The notes: generated from the letters alone by a model not told the origin. A stretch of 64,000 nucleotides of DNA from Dyadobacter sediminis (GCF_005860765.1 NZ_VCEI01000021.1:434001-498000), one strand, 5' to 3'; counted from the stretch's first letter, positions 45,519 to 54,438 are shown. A program made the numbers and translations.

Positions 45519-46073
45519 ATGAAAAAGAACATTTCCATTTTTCTGTTGCTTAGCCTTTTTTCATTTGCAGCAAAAGCGCAGAAATTCAGGCCGTTGGATA
45601 AAAGCCCGCGCGACATTGCCTACTTCCCCGACCATTTTGCACACGACCGGAAAGATGGTGAAAAACCTTTGATCAAAGTTTCCTACAGCCGTCCGTATCT
45701 GAAAGGAAGAGAAGCTTTCGGGAAGCTGGAACCTTATGGAAAAGTATGGAGAACGGGTGCGGATGAATCCACCGAGATCAAGTTTTATCAGGATGCCAAA
45801 ATTGCGGGCAAACCTGTAAAAGCCGGAACGTACTCGCTGTTTACAATTCCCGGTGAAAAAGAATGGACCATTATCCTGAGCTCCGACCTGGATTACTGGG
45901 GCGCTTACAAATACAAGGAAGGCAATGACGTATTGCGCGTAACGGCTCCGGTAAAAAAAGCAGATGCTCCGATTGAAAACTTTTCCATTGTTTTTGAAAA
46001 ATCATCAGATAATGCAGCAAAAATGTTCCTGGGCTGGGAAACAACCGTTGTTGAAGTTCCGGTCACTTTCTAG
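45519..46073 (+). CDS. DUF2911-family exported protein
   Basis: The 184-residue protein has a signal peptide (MKKNISIFLLLSLFSFAAKAQ) and a conserved DUF2911 body: IKVSYSRPYLKGREAFGKLEPYGKVWRTGADESTEI (about 48-83), KPVKAGTYSLFTIPGEKEWTIIL and a C-terminal MFLGWETTVVEVPV. The family is common in Bacteroidota, exported, and of unknown function; the fold is all-beta. A gap of 190 nt with a terminator-like hairpin separates it from the sugar dehydrogenase gene. Confidence 0.92.
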   Translation: MKKNISIFLLLSLFSFAAKAQKFRPLDKSPRDIAYFPDHFAHDRKDGEKPLIKVSYSRPYLKGREAFGKLEPYGKVWRTGADESTEIKFYQDAKIAGKPVKAGTYSLFTIPGEKEWTIILSSDLDYWGAYKYKEGNDVLRVTAPVKKADAPIENFSIVFEKSSDNAAKMFLGWETTVVEVPVTF

Positions 46074-46223
46074 AACCTGAAACATTCCAGCTTGGGTTCT
46101 GACCCTGAAAAAGGCATCATAGCCGTATAACCGCGTACGTTTTTGTTCATCAGGATTGCACATAACTGCATGGTCCTGTTTTCTCAGGTTTCCTGTCAAA
46201 AGCAAACTGGCATCATTATTGTT

Positions 46224-46266
46224 AAAAAGCAGATGAAGGTTGTAAAAACCTGCAATCTGCTTTTTT
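46224..46266 (+). terminator. Hairpin terminator just upstream of the sugar dehydrogenase gene
   Basis: The stem AAAAAGCAGAT (46224-46234) pairs with ATCTGCTTTTT (46255-46265), with a second inner stem AGGTT/AACCT, and is followed by Ts. It probably ends transcripts from the DUF2911 gene. The closeness to the next ATG (46286) would also allow attenuation. Confidence 0.7.
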
Positions 46267-46285
46267 GTTTTTTAACAAACCCGAT

Positions 46286-47560
46286 ATGATTATGATCAGA
46301 ATTACCCGCCTTACCGTGGCATACATCCTTGCCGTTACTACAATGATCGGATGCAACAGTAAAGAAAAAGAAAAGGAGGAAGCTGCCAAAAGCGGCCCGG
46401 ACACGGTAAAAACCGAAGCTGAAAAACTGACTTTGCCGCCGCCTTTTGCGACCGAATCCGCAGAAAAACGTCCGGATGAAGCTGGCTGGCCGGAAGGAAA
46501 AATGCCGAAAGCGCCCGTTGGATTTACGGTAACCAAGTTTGCAGATAAACTGGACAGCCCAAGATGGACGTACATCGCACCGAACGGCGATATTTTCGTG
46601 GCCGAATCGAACACGAAAAAAAGTGCTGACCGAATAACGCTTTTGAGGGATGTGAACAAAGACGGCAAGCCGGAACTGCGGGAAATTTTCCTTGAAAAGC
46701 TGAACAAGCCATTCGGTATGCTGGTGCTTAAAAATTTCTTTTATGTAGCCAATACCGACGGACTTTACCGGTATCCTTATAAAGCAGGCGAAACCAAAAT
46801 GACGGGCAAAGGTGAAAAAATACTGGAACTGCCTGCCGGCGGATACAATAATCACTGGACCAGAAATCTGCTGGCCAATGCGGACGGCTCCAAAATTTAC
46901 GTTTCTGTGGGTTCCGGAAGTAATGTCGGCGATAACGGCATGGACAAGGAAAAGCGCCGTGCCAATATTCTGCAGATCAATCCGGACGGAACAGGTGAGA
47001 AAATTTATGCAAGTGGATTGAGAAATCCGGTCGGAATGGATTGGGAACCGGGTACCAACGTATTGTGGACTGCAGTAAACGAGAGGGACGAACTGGGTGA
47101 TGAACTGGTCCCGGATTATGTCACCAGCGTGAAGGAAGGCGGTTTTTACGGCTGGCCTTATTCTTACTTTGGCCCGAACGTGGACCCGCGCCGCAAAGGT
47201 GAAAATCCTGAACTTGTAGCCAAGGCCATCGTTCCGGATGTGGCTGTCGGAGCGCATACCGCCTCGCTTGGATTTGCTTTCTATGATAAAAACCAGTTTC
47301 CGGCCAAGTATTATAAAGGTGCTTTTGTTGGTCAGCACGGCTCATGGAACCGTTCCAGACTTTCCGGTTATAAAGTCATTTTTATTCCTTTTGAAAATGG
47401 AAAGCCTACCGGAAAACAGGAAGATTTCCTGACAGGGTTTATAGACACCGAAGACAAAGTATTTGGTCGTCCGGTTGGTGTTACGGTCATGGAAGACGGA
47501 TCATTGCTTGTAAATGATGATTCGGGAGATACGATCTGGCGGGTCACAGCTGGGAAGTAG
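46286..47560 (+). CDS. PQQ-dependent sugar dehydrogenase-like lipoprotein (sorbosone dehydrogenase family)
   Basis: The 424-residue protein starts with a lipoprotein signal (IRITRLTVAYILAVTTMIGC) and a Lys/Glu-rich linker, then a six-bladed beta-propeller of the soluble glucose/sorbosone dehydrogenase family. Family stretches are LDSPRWTYIAPNGDIFVAES, GGYNNHWTRNLLANADGSKIYVSVGSGSNVG, YASGLRNPVGMDWEPGTNVLWTAVNERDELGDELVPDY, GGFYGWPYSYFG and GAFVGQHGSWNRSRLSGYKVIF. Such enzymes oxidise aldoses with PQQ. Whether this species makes PQQ is unknown. ATG 46286 is preferred; the open frame to 46265 starts with TTG inside the hairpin. Confidence 0.92.
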   Translation: MIMIRITRLTVAYILAVTTMIGCNSKEKEKEEAAKSGPDTVKTEAEKLTLPPPFATESAEKRPDEAGWPEGKMPKAPVGFTVTKFADKLDSPRWTYIAPNGDIFVAESNTKKSADRITLLRDVNKDGKPELREIFLEKLNKPFGMLVLKNFFYVANTDGLYRYPYKAGETKMTGKGEKILELPAGGYNNHWTRNLLANADGSKIYVSVGSGSNVGDNGMDKEKRRANILQINPDGTGEKIYASGLRNPVGMDWEPGTNVLWTAVNERDELGDELVPDYVTSVKEGGFYGWPYSYFGPNVDPRRKGENPELVAKAIVPDVAVGAHTASLGFAFYDKNQFPAKYYKGAFVGQHGSWNRSRLSGYKVIFIPFENGKPTGKQEDFLTGFIDTEDKVFGRPVGVTVMEDGSLLVNDDSGDTIWRVTAGK

Positions 47561-47577
47561 GATGGAGAAAGCAGAAT

Positions 47578-47640
47578 TGTCATTTGTTGTCATGTATTGT
47601 TATAAGTCATTTGTATTTATGTATTGTCAATAAAGTCATT
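47578..47640. repeat. Dispersed TTGTCATGNATTGTNA-type repeat, copy 2
   Basis: Several degenerate units with TTGTCAT/TTGTTAT cores occur after the sugar dehydrogenase stop (TTGTCATTTG, TTGTCATGTATTGTTATAAG, TTTATGTATTGTCAATAAAG). They resemble the larger array at 21013-21230. This copy is short and weakly structured. Confidence 0.6.
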
Positions 47641-47758
47641 TATAGTTTAAAATGGCTTTTGGTAATTTGAATTGCTCTGCGTGACTATATTATAAAAGGT
47701 ATTTTGCTTAGGCGATGTACCTTTTTTTGTGGAATTGAAAATATAAATCACGGAATGT

Positions 47759-47789
47759 TTGTATAAATATACCGATTGGTATATTTTTG
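47759..47789 (+). promoter_or_regulatory. TetR-gene promoter with embedded operator
   Basis: TTG at 47759-47761, a 20-nt spacer and TATTTTTG at 47782-47789 fit the Bacteroidota promoter exactly. The palindrome AAATATACC-GATT-GGTATATTT (47765-47786) fills the spacer and overlaps the -7 box, so a bound TetR dimer would exclude RNA polymerase. Confidence 0.65.
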
Positions 47790-47810
47790 TGAGGTGATTA
47801 TTTCAGTAGG

Positions 47811-48398
47811 ATGAACAAGGCAGAAAAAACCAGGCAATTTATCATTGAAAAGACGGCTCCGATCTTTAATGTAAAGGGATTTGCAGGAACGTCCATCAAT
47901 GATATGATTCAGGCGACGGGCCTTACAAAAGGAAGTATTTACGGAAATTTCAGAAACAAGGATGACGTTGCGCTGGCTGCTTTTGACCACAACCTCAAAA
48001 TGGTTCATAAAGTAATCAGGCATGAAATGGACAGCAAGGATTCTGTTAAAGAGAGACTTCTGGTGTATGTGCATGTGTACAACAACTTTCTCGAATTTCC
48101 TTTTCCGGACGGCGGATGTCCGATCCTGAATACCTCCACGGAAGCCGACGATACGCACCCCGAACTCCGGCAAAAAGCGGCCGATGCCATCATGCAATGG
48201 AAAAACAATCTACAGGCATTGATTAAAAAAGGCATGGATAACCGGGAATTTCATGCAGATACGGATCCGGAGCAAATGGCCCTGACCATTATTGCCATGA
48301 TTGAAGGCGGAATCATGATGGCGAAGGTCACAGGCAAATTGAACTACAGAAATGCAGTTATGAAGTCCATTAAAAAAATGATCGATGATTTAGGTTAA
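47811..48398 (+). CDS. TetR/AcrR-family transcriptional regulator
   Basis: The 195-residue repressor has the TetR N-terminal DNA-binding domain: FIIEKTAPIFNVKGFAGTSINDMIQATGLTKGSIYGNF (about 11-48), with helix-turn-helix around TSINDMIQATGLTKGSIY. The C-terminal ligand domain resembles the YcdC/NemR-like C-terminal type (FPDGGCPILNTSTEADDTHPELR). Identical-looking operators lie in its own promoter and before the SDR gene 60 nt downstream, so it should repress both itself and the SDR gene until an unknown ligand binds. Confidence 0.93.
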   Translation: MNKAEKTRQFIIEKTAPIFNVKGFAGTSINDMIQATGLTKGSIYGNFRNKDDVALAAFDHNLKMVHKVIRHEMDSKDSVKERLLVYVHVYNNFLEFPFPDGGCPILNTSTEADDTHPELRQKAADAIMQWKNNLQALIKKGMDNREFHADTDPEQMALTIIAMIEGGIMMAKVTGKLNYRNAVMKSIKKMIDDLG

Positions 48399-48414
48399 AA
48401 AATTTTACAGTAGA

Positions 48415-48432
48415 ATATACCGATCGGTATAT
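48415..48432 (+). promoter_or_regulatory. TetR operator upstream of the SDR gene
   Basis: ATATACCGATCGGTATAT is a perfect 18-nt palindrome. It has the same ATATACCGAT core as the operator in the TetR promoter (one base differs in the second half). It lies 25 nt before the ATG at 48458, overlapping a TAATTTCG near-match to a -7 box (48432-48439). Confidence 0.75.
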
Positions 48433-48457
48433 AATTTCGGATTAAACAAAAACAAAA

Positions 48458-49195
48458 ATGAAAACAACTGGAAACGTGATTCTGATAACCGGCGGAAGTG
48501 CCGGGATCGGTTTTGAAATTGCGCGTATTTTTTCGGAGCAGAACAATCAAGTGATTATAACTGGCAGAAATGAAATACGGCTGCGCATGGCCGCTGCAAA
48601 GCTGAAGAACGTAACGCCCTTTGTTTGTGACGTAACCGTTCCGGACGATGTAGACAAGCTGGCTGATTATCTGAAAAAGAATTTTCCGGATCTCAATGTA
48701 ATCATCAACAACGCCGGAAAAGCATCTTACTATAAACTGGACGGCGATGACAACGCGTTTGCAAATGCGGAAGAGGAAATGCTTACGAATTATTTGTCTG
48801 TTATCCGGCTCAATCAGAAGTTGCTTCCGCTGCTGAAAAACGTGGCACAAGCCGCTATTGTCCATGTTTCCAGTATTGTTGCTTTTGTTCCGAACCATGT
48901 GCTGCCTACGTATGCCGCCAGTAAAGCCGCGCTGCATTCTTATTCGCAGTCGCTGCGCTTCACGCTTGGAAATGCTACGAACATCAAAGTTTTTGAACTG
49001 ATGCCGCCGCTGGTCAACACGGATTTTTCACAGGAAATAGGCGGTACAAACGGCATTCCGCCCAGGCAGGTTGCCGAAGATCTGATGAATGCTTTTGAAG
49101 ATGATACTTATGAAATTCATGTCGGCCGGACTGCGCAACTTTATCAGCTTTTTCAGCACGATCCTGCCGGTGCGCTGCTGGCCATGAATTCGTAA
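48458..49195 (+). CDS. Short-chain dehydrogenase/reductase (DltE-like)
   Basis: The 245-residue protein is a classical SDR: NAD(P)-binding ILITGGSAGIGFEIARIF, the NNAGKASYYKL strand, a catalytic serine in IVHVSSIVAFVPN, and YAASKAALHSYSQSLRF (YxxxK). The C-terminus resembles the DltE-type SDRs often placed beside a TetR regulator. The substrate is unknown; detoxifying reduction of an aldehyde or quinone is plausible because SDRs under TetR control often act that way. It has the operator in its 5' region. Confidence 0.93.
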   Translation: MKTTGNVILITGGSAGIGFEIARIFSEQNNQVIITGRNEIRLRMAAAKLKNVTPFVCDVTVPDDVDKLADYLKKNFPDLNVIINNAGKASYYKLDGDDNAFANAEEEMLTNYLSVIRLNQKLLPLLKNVAQAAIVHVSSIVAFVPNHVLPTYAASKAALHSYSQSLRFTLGNATNIKVFELMPPLVNTDFSQEIGGTNGIPPRQVAEDLMNAFEDDTYEIHVGRTAQLYQLFQHDPAGALLAMNS

Positions 49196-49246
49196 CCGTT
49201 TGTTACAAAAATTGGTTGAAATATTCTTTTCAGTACATACAACACA

Positions 49247-49483
49247 ATGAAACACAGAATTGCATTTGCCATGATTATGGGAATTATTACTACGGGCATA
49301 ATTTCCTTTACTTTGATTTCCATTAATATTGGATTTGTTAGCAATTTTTTAGTGATTTGGCTGAAATCTTGGAGCATGGCCTATATAGCAGTCATTCCGG
49401 TGATTTTACTGGTAGGACCGATTGTACAAAAACTGGTAAATTCCATGTTCAAAGAGGCAGTGACCCGGCAGTATGATTCGTAA
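49247..49483 (+). CDS. DUF2798-family small membrane protein
   Basis: The 78-residue protein has two membrane segments (AFAMIMGIITTGIISFTLISI and SWSMAYIAVIPVILLVGPIV) separated by a short loop with a conserved W. This fits the DUF2798 family of two-helix inner-membrane proteins, function unknown. It lies 51 nt after the SDR gene on the same strand and may share its control. fabF follows 32 nt later. Confidence 0.85.
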   Translation: MKHRIAFAMIMGIITTGIISFTLISINIGFVSNFLVIWLKSWSMAYIAVIPVILLVGPIVQKLVNSMFKEAVTRQYDS

Positions 49484-49515
49484 TGCCCGGTGTCTTAGAA
49501 ACAATTCAACATTTT

Positions 49516-50766
49516 ATGAAAAGAGTAGTAGTTACAGGTTTGGGAGTAATATCTCCATTGGGCAATACGGTTGGCGAGTTCTGGAAAAATATAGTCAATG
49601 GTAAAAGCGGCGCCGCCACGATTACCAAAATGGACGTTTCCAAATTTAAAACCCAGTTTGGATGCGAAGTGAAAGACTTTAATCCGGAAGCTTACATTGA
49701 AAAAAAGGAATTGAAAAAGTTTGATCTGCATACGCAGTACGCCATTGCAGCTTCGGACGATGCTATAAAAGATGCAGGTCTGGATTTCAGCACGATAGAT
49801 GTTTCGGAGCGCCATGATATGGGCGTGATCTGGGCTACGGGAAACGGCGGTATGGGCACATTTGAAGATCAGCTTCTTGAATTCCATGCGTCGGGCGGTG
49901 TTCCGCGTTTCAGTCCTTTCTTTATTCCTAAAATGATCGTTGACATTGCCGCAGGCGTTATTTCGATCCGGCATAAACTGCATGGCCCCAATTACTGTAC
50001 GGTTTCTGCCTGTGCATCTTCCAATACGGCGGTGATCAGCGCATTTGATACAATCAGACTGGGAAAAGCGAAACTGATGGTTGCCGGCGGTTCGGAAGCA
50101 GCCATTATTTATTCGGCTCTTGGCGGATTCGGCGCAGCACAGGCACTTTCCAAAAGGAACGACTCACCCGAAACAGCTTCGCGTCCTTTTGACAAAGACC
50201 GGGACGGTTTTGTAATGGGCGAAGGCGCAGCTGCCCTGATTCTGGAAGACCTGGAATATGCCGTGGCTCGCGGCGCAAAAATCTATGCAGAAATCGTTGG
50301 CGGCGGCATGGCAGCCGATGCTTATCACCTGACCGGCACACCGCCGGACGGAATGGGCGCTGCGCTGGGCATGAACAAAGCATTGAAAGAAGCGGGCATT
50401 TCAGCCGATAAGATCGATTACGTCAATGCACATGCCACTTCGACCGGATTGGGCGATATGAGTGAGCTGAACGGAATGAAGCAGGTATTTGGCGATCATC
50501 CCGTTGCGATCAGTGCTACAAAATCCATGACCGGCCACCTTTTGGGCGCAGCCGGCGCTATTGAAAGCATTGTGAGTGTAATGGCCGTTAAAGAAGACAT
50601 CATTCCTGGCACCATCAATACGGTAAATCTGGACGAACATGTTCCGGAAGGCATGAACATCATACTCGGCGAGTCGATCAGAAAGACTGTGAATTATGCG
50701 CTTAACAACACCTTCGGATTTGGCGGCCATACGGCGACTTCCATTTTCAAGAAATACACCGAATAG
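49516..50766 (+). CDS. fabF: Beta-ketoacyl-ACP synthase II
   Basis: FabF condenses malonyl-ACP with acyl-ACP in fatty acid elongation. From ATG 49516 (MKRVVVTGLGVISPLGNTV) the protein has 416 residues. The Cys-His-His triad is visible: CTVSACASSNTAV (active cysteine), YVNAHATSTGLGDMSE and AISATKSMTGHLLGAAGAIES. Other FabF landmarks are ARPFDKDRDGFVMGEGAAALILED-like RPFDKDRDGFVMGEG and the end NTFGFGGHTATSIFKKY. No acyl carrier protein gene adjoins it, so this may be a second FabF copy beside a main fab operon. Confidence 0.95.
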   Translation: MKRVVVTGLGVISPLGNTVGEFWKNIVNGKSGAATITKMDVSKFKTQFGCEVKDFNPEAYIEKKELKKFDLHTQYAIAASDDAIKDAGLDFSTIDVSERHDMGVIWATGNGGMGTFEDQLLEFHASGGVPRFSPFFIPKMIVDIAAGVISIRHKLHGPNYCTVSACASSNTAVISAFDTIRLGKAKLMVAGGSEAAIIYSALGGFGAAQALSKRNDSPETASRPFDKDRDGFVMGEGAAALILEDLEYAVARGAKIYAEIVGGGMAADAYHLTGTPPDGMGAALGMNKALKEAGISADKIDYVNAHATSTGLGDMSELNGMKQVFGDHPVAISATKSMTGHLLGAAGAIESIVSVMAVKEDIIPGTINTVNLDEHVPEGMNIILGESIRKTVNYALNNTFGFGGHTATSIFKKYTE

Positions 50767-50776
50767 CCGCTTTTGA

Positions 50777-51574
50777 TTAATCGGTCAGTTCCGAAAGCAC
50801 TTCTACAACCCCGTTTTCATCGTTACTTTTAGCGAGAGAACGGGCTGCTTTTTTTATATCCGGATGTGCATTGGCCATTGCATACGAAAAATGTGCTTTT
50901 TGCAGCATTTCAAGGTCGTTCAGATAATCTCCGAATGCCATTGTTTGTTCCGGTGAAATTCCGTACATCTTTTGAAGCACTTCCATGGCTTTGCCTTTAT
51001 TCGCGTTTTTATCGGAAATATCCAGCCAGATTTGCCCCGAGATTTTTACCTGAAGATGATCTGCATAATGTTTGAAATGCGGGTAACTGTTTGTTTCAGA
51101 ACCGGCAAGATCACATAATGTAAATTTCAGAAACTGGTCGTCGTCCACTTTCGTCAGGTCCTCAACGACTTCGTAGCGTTCAAAATACAGTTTCAGATGA
51201 TTGATGAATTCAGGTTCGTCGCTTTCAACATACGCTTTTTTCTTGCCGCAGATGACTGCATACGTATCCGGAATTGATCTGGAAAGCAGCACCAGCTCTT
51301 TGACAATTTGCCCGTCCATATCCTGAATATGGATTTCTTCATCCTGAAAAACAACATAACTTCCGTTTTCTGCGGCAAAAATGACTTCATCTTTAATGGT
51401 ATGAAGCGTTTTCAGCAGATTGAAATACTGCCGGCCGCTTGCAGCCACGAACAGGATTCCATGCGCTTTCAGCTTTTGGAAAACAGGGTAAAAAGATTCA
51501 TGCAGTTCATGTTTTGAGTTTAAAAGCGTTCCGTCCATATCCGTCGCCACCATCCTTATATCCGAAAAATTCAT
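50777..51574 (-). CDS. HAD-superfamily hydrolase, Cof type (IIB)
   Basis: The 265-residue phosphatase has the motifs of the Cof/YbiV/SupH group: the nucleophile region VATDMDGTLLNSKHEL (about 8-23), the VAASGRQYFNLLK threonine/serine motif, and motif III/IV MAFGDYLNDLEML with the acidic pair. The cap region lies in the middle. Members dephosphorylate sugar phosphates, flavin and other small phosphates with low specificity. It converges on fabF with a 10-nt gap. Confidence 0.93.
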   Translation of the reverse strand: MNFSDIRMVATDMDGTLLNSKHELHESFYPVFQKLKAHGILFVAASGRQYFNLLKTLHTIKDEVIFAAENGSYVVFQDEEIHIQDMDGQIVKELVLLSRSIPDTYAVICGKKKAYVESDEPEFINHLKLYFERYEVVEDLTKVDDDQFLKFTLCDLAGSETNSYPHFKHYADHLQVKISGQIWLDISDKNANKGKAMEVLQKMYGISPEQTMAFGDYLNDLEMLQKAHFSYAMANAHPDIKKAARSLAKSNDENGVVEVLSELTD

Positions 51575-51743
51575 ACGATTTGTTTAAGTTTGCCTTATTG
51601 ATTCCATTACCGTGCCAAGGTTTCACGCAACATTCTTTTCATGCCGTTCAGACAGTTTCCGTGTTGTTCCGAACCGGCGTGCATCTTTTTCTGTTGGGTA
51701 AAAACAAGCCCGCAGCTTCAAATAAACGCATTTTCTGTTTGTA

Positions 51744-52643
51744 ATGAAATTTTCCAAATACTACTTGTCCGCCTTTGTATCCTTTGTGATATGGGGATTC
51801 TTCAGTCTTGCCTTAAAGCCGCTTAAAGATTATCCTTCGCTTGATATTTTATTTTACAGGGTGTTTTTCTGCGCTGTGATCATGTCCGTCACCAGTTTGT
51901 TTATAAGAAGAAAAGTGCTCGCTGACAACATCCGCATCTTTAAACAAATGCCGGCCATGCAAAGAAAAACCGTAACTGCGCTGACTTTGAGCGGAGGAGT
52001 TCTGCTGACGGCCAACTGGTTTTTCTTCATTTACGTGATGAATCATATCAGTGTAAAAGCCGCATCGTTTGCCTATCTCGTTTGTCCGATCATGACGACC
52101 GTTATTGCGTTTTTTGTACTGAACGAAAAGCTCAGCAAATGGCAGTGGACGGCGGTTTCGATGAGTGTTGCAAGTTGTATTCTGCTGTCGTTCAATAACA
52201 TTGCCGATATTGCTTACAGCCTTATTGTAGCGGCTTCCTATGCATTTTATTTAGTTAGCCAGAGAAAGAATACGGGTATGGACAAGTTTCTGGTACTGAC
52301 CGTTCAAATCCTTTTTTCCGCATTGATATTGCTGCCGTTTTATCCCGTTTACAGCGCCGGCATCCCGACGGAGTTCTCATTTTATGCATTGATTGCCGTT
52401 ATCGCCGTCGTATTTACGATCATACCGCTTTACATGAACCTGTATGCTTTGCAGGGCGTAACTTCTTCTACCATGGGAATTTTGCTGTATATCAATCCGC
52501 TTATGAATTTCGTAACTGCGCTGTTTTACTTTCACGAGCCCATTAATTTTATCCAGATTGTTGCTTACTCCATTATCCTGATTTCCATTGTTGTCTTCAA
52601 TGAAAGATTCATTTTCGGCAGGAAAAGGGCTGTACTTGTATGA
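51744..52643 (+). CDS. EamA/RarD-family membrane permease
   Basis: The 299-residue protein has ten membrane segments in two EamA halves: WGFFSLALKPLKDYPSLDILFYRVFFCAVIMS at the N-terminus, KWQWTAVSMSVASCILLSFNNI in the middle and YALQGVTSSTMGILLYINPLMNFVTALFYFHEPINFIQIVAY in the second half. The extended first loop fits the RarD branch more than generic DMT exporters. The substrate is unknown (drugs and metabolites for the family). It converges on the methyltransferase gene, 25 nt apart. Confidence 0.92.
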   Translation: MKFSKYYLSAFVSFVIWGFFSLALKPLKDYPSLDILFYRVFFCAVIMSVTSLFIRRKVLADNIRIFKQMPAMQRKTVTALTLSGGVLLTANWFFFIYVMNHISVKAASFAYLVCPIMTTVIAFFVLNEKLSKWQWTAVSMSVASCILLSFNNIADIAYSLIVAASYAFYLVSQRKNTGMDKFLVLTVQILFSALILLPFYPVYSAGIPTEFSFYALIAVIAVVFTIIPLYMNLYALQGVTSSTMGILLYINPLMNFVTALFYFHEPINFIQIVAYSIILISIVVFNERFIFGRKRAVLV

Positions 52644-52668
52644 TTTATTTTCTGCCGGATACCGAACT

Positions 52669-53304
52669 CTAAATCAGCTTTCTGAAAACCAGCGATTGTA
52701 TAAATCTGCTGAAATGGAAACTTTTGTAAATGCATGCGTAACGCGCAGCCAGAAATTGTGCGTCAAGGTTGGGTAATTCACCGGCTTCCACATGAGCTAT
52801 TTTCCGGAAAAACCAGTACATGATTTTCAGTAAAACCAACTGCCAGATTCCTCTGGCATTTTTTTCTACATGAAAGTCTGTGAAAAGCCACAATCCGCCC
52901 GGTAAAACAAGCTTGTCGAGCAACCTGAAAACAGTTTCTGCTCTTTCCGTTCTGAAATTATCGAAGAGAAACGGCGTCATGATTACATCAAATTTTATTT
53001 CGGTATCATAATCTTCAATAGCAGTATGCACGAACGAAACCCGGTTTTGCTGCCAGTTTCTCTTTTCGGCCAGTGCGATCATGTTCCGGGAAATTTCAAC
53101 ATACGTAATGGAAAGCCCGCGCGGATGGATTCTGGAGAGTTCTTCCAGAATCCATCCGGTACCGCCGCCGACGATCAGAATCCGAGAAGGCGTTTTTACA
53201 TGCGGCAAAAGAACCTGCTGCGAACGCACAATGGATTTCCGGAAAACCAGCCGGCTGATCGCATCGTAATTTCCGGCAATATCGTCGTAGTTATTAGTTA
53301 TCAT
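52669..53304 (-). CDS. Class I SAM-dependent methyltransferase
   Basis: The 211-residue protein has a UbiE-like SAM-binding site RILIVGGGTGWILEELSRIHP (about 41-61), the acidic SITYVEISRNMIALAEKR, and KFDVIMTPFLFDNFR. The C-terminal half has LPGGLWLFTDFHVEK with hydrophobic WQLVLLKIMYWFFRKI, which may touch the membrane. It begins 6 nt after the UbiA-like gene ends, so the two are translated together. A lipid or prenylated acceptor as substrate is a reasonable inference from that pairing. Confidence 0.9.
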   Translation of the reverse strand: MITNNYDDIAGNYDAISRLVFRKSIVRSQQVLLPHVKTPSRILIVGGGTGWILEELSRIHPRGLSITYVEISRNMIALAEKRNWQQNRVSFVHTAIEDYDTEIKFDVIMTPFLFDNFRTERAETVFRLLDKLVLPGGLWLFTDFHVEKNARGIWQLVLLKIMYWFFRKIAHVEAGELPNLDAQFLAARYACIYKSFHFSRFIQSLVFRKLI

Positions 53305-53310
53305 CCGTTC

Positions 53311-54240
53311 TTAACCATGAAATGGATAGTTTTGTGAAAAGAAAGTGCCTGCAATGCCGCAAATGGCTTTTACGAGCAAAAGTCCGTCAATAACGATCAG
53401 GTAAAAAAGAATCTTCCGCGGTTTCTGTAATGAAAAAGCAACGGCCAGAAGACAGACAAACGGAACAAGGTTCAGCAAAATAGTTATAAGGCTGAAATGC
53501 CTGTAAACTGCAAAAGTAAGGAACGACACCAGTCCGATGAGCAGCAACGGAACAAGAATATAGTAAATCGTATTTGTCAGCCCCATTCTTACGGCAAAGG
53601 TTTTCAGCTCGATATTGGCGTCGTCTTCGTAATCTTTCATGTCGAACATAATGGCATTTACCGTACAGAACATCCAGTTTTTCATAAAAAGCCAGAGCAT
53701 CAGAAACGGTTCGTGAATGGAAATGCCATGTTCGATGCGGAGCATTGTCACGGGAAAAAGATTGACGCAGCCCGCCCATACAAAACCGATGACAAATGCT
53801 TTGAGCCAGCCGGTCCTTCTTAAATTCAGGGAAATGAATGTTTCAGGCAAAAGGCCGTAATATAAAATGGCGGCCACCGGAACAACGGAAAGCAGCAGCC
53901 AGTAATAAAAAGGCAAAGCGGAAATTTTGCTGAAATCTTTGATCAACAGCCACAATCCAAGGCCGATGCAAAGTATAGCCAGCACATACTGGCTGACGAT
54001 TACAAAACGGTGATGAAGCCGGTACCATTCCGTTCGCGGGTTTACGGAAGCTTTTGTACTGACCGGACCGGAATAGGCCCAGGTATAATAAACAACTGTT
54101 GCGCTGAATAAAAGGATATAGTATGCCGCAGAATTGAGCGGAAGGTTCAGCTGGAAAGCAGTTTCCACGGACAATGCTACTGCAAGCAGTCCGACGAAAT
54201 AATTGGCAAAAAAGACAAATGACACAATTTTGTTTCCCAT
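53311..54240 (-). CDS. UbiA-like integral membrane protein with a degenerate first motif
   Basis: From ATG 54240 the protein has 309 residues and about nine membrane segments. It retains the second Asp motif of UbiA prenyltransferases, FDMKDYEDDANIELKTFAVRMG (about 197-218). The place where the first motif (NDxxDxxxD) should sit reads YYTWAYSGPVSTKASVNPR, without the aspartates. It is thus either a distant active type or one that has changed function. The following gene, 6 nt away, is a methyltransferase. The long open frame up to 54369 has a Cys/Arg-rich leader and is not used. Confidence 0.8.
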   Translation of the reverse strand: MGNKIVSFVFFANYFVGLLAVALSVETAFQLNLPLNSAAYYILLFSATVVYYTWAYSGPVSTKASVNPRTEWYRLHHRFVIVSQYVLAILCIGLGLWLLIKDFSKISALPFYYWLLLSVVPVAAILYYGLLPETFISLNLRRTGWLKAFVIGFVWAGCVNLFPVTMLRIEHGISIHEPFLMLWLFMKNWMFCTVNAIMFDMKDYEDDANIELKTFAVRMGLTNTIYYILVPLLLIGLVSFLTFAVYRHFSLITILLNLVPFVCLLAVAFSLQKPRKILFYLIVIDGLLLVKAICGIAGTFFSQNYPFHG

Positions 54241-54438
54241 ACAATGAACGCGTGCCTGCAATATGCAAAACCAGTGCCTTGTAAACCGTAAACAAATGCA
54301 GTTATTTATTTTACAATTCCTGATTCTGAAATTATGTGGCAATAAGCATATGAATTTGGAATGTTTCAAGTTGGCATGGAAAGCTTCATCCGTATTTCAT
54401 ACATTCGGAAACAGAAACTTCTTAAACTTTAACCTTTC

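Noticed and set aside
46196-47338. 380-codon frame opposite the sugar dehydrogenase gene
   Set aside because: Composition (many Phe, Arg, His and Ile) fits a shadow of the sorbosone dehydrogenase-like gene, which has strong family motifs and a lipoprotein signal.
51585-51592. TAAGTTTG as a promoter element for the EamA permease gene
   Set aside because: The box matches but lies about 150 nt from the ATG without a TTG partner; chance occurrence is likely.
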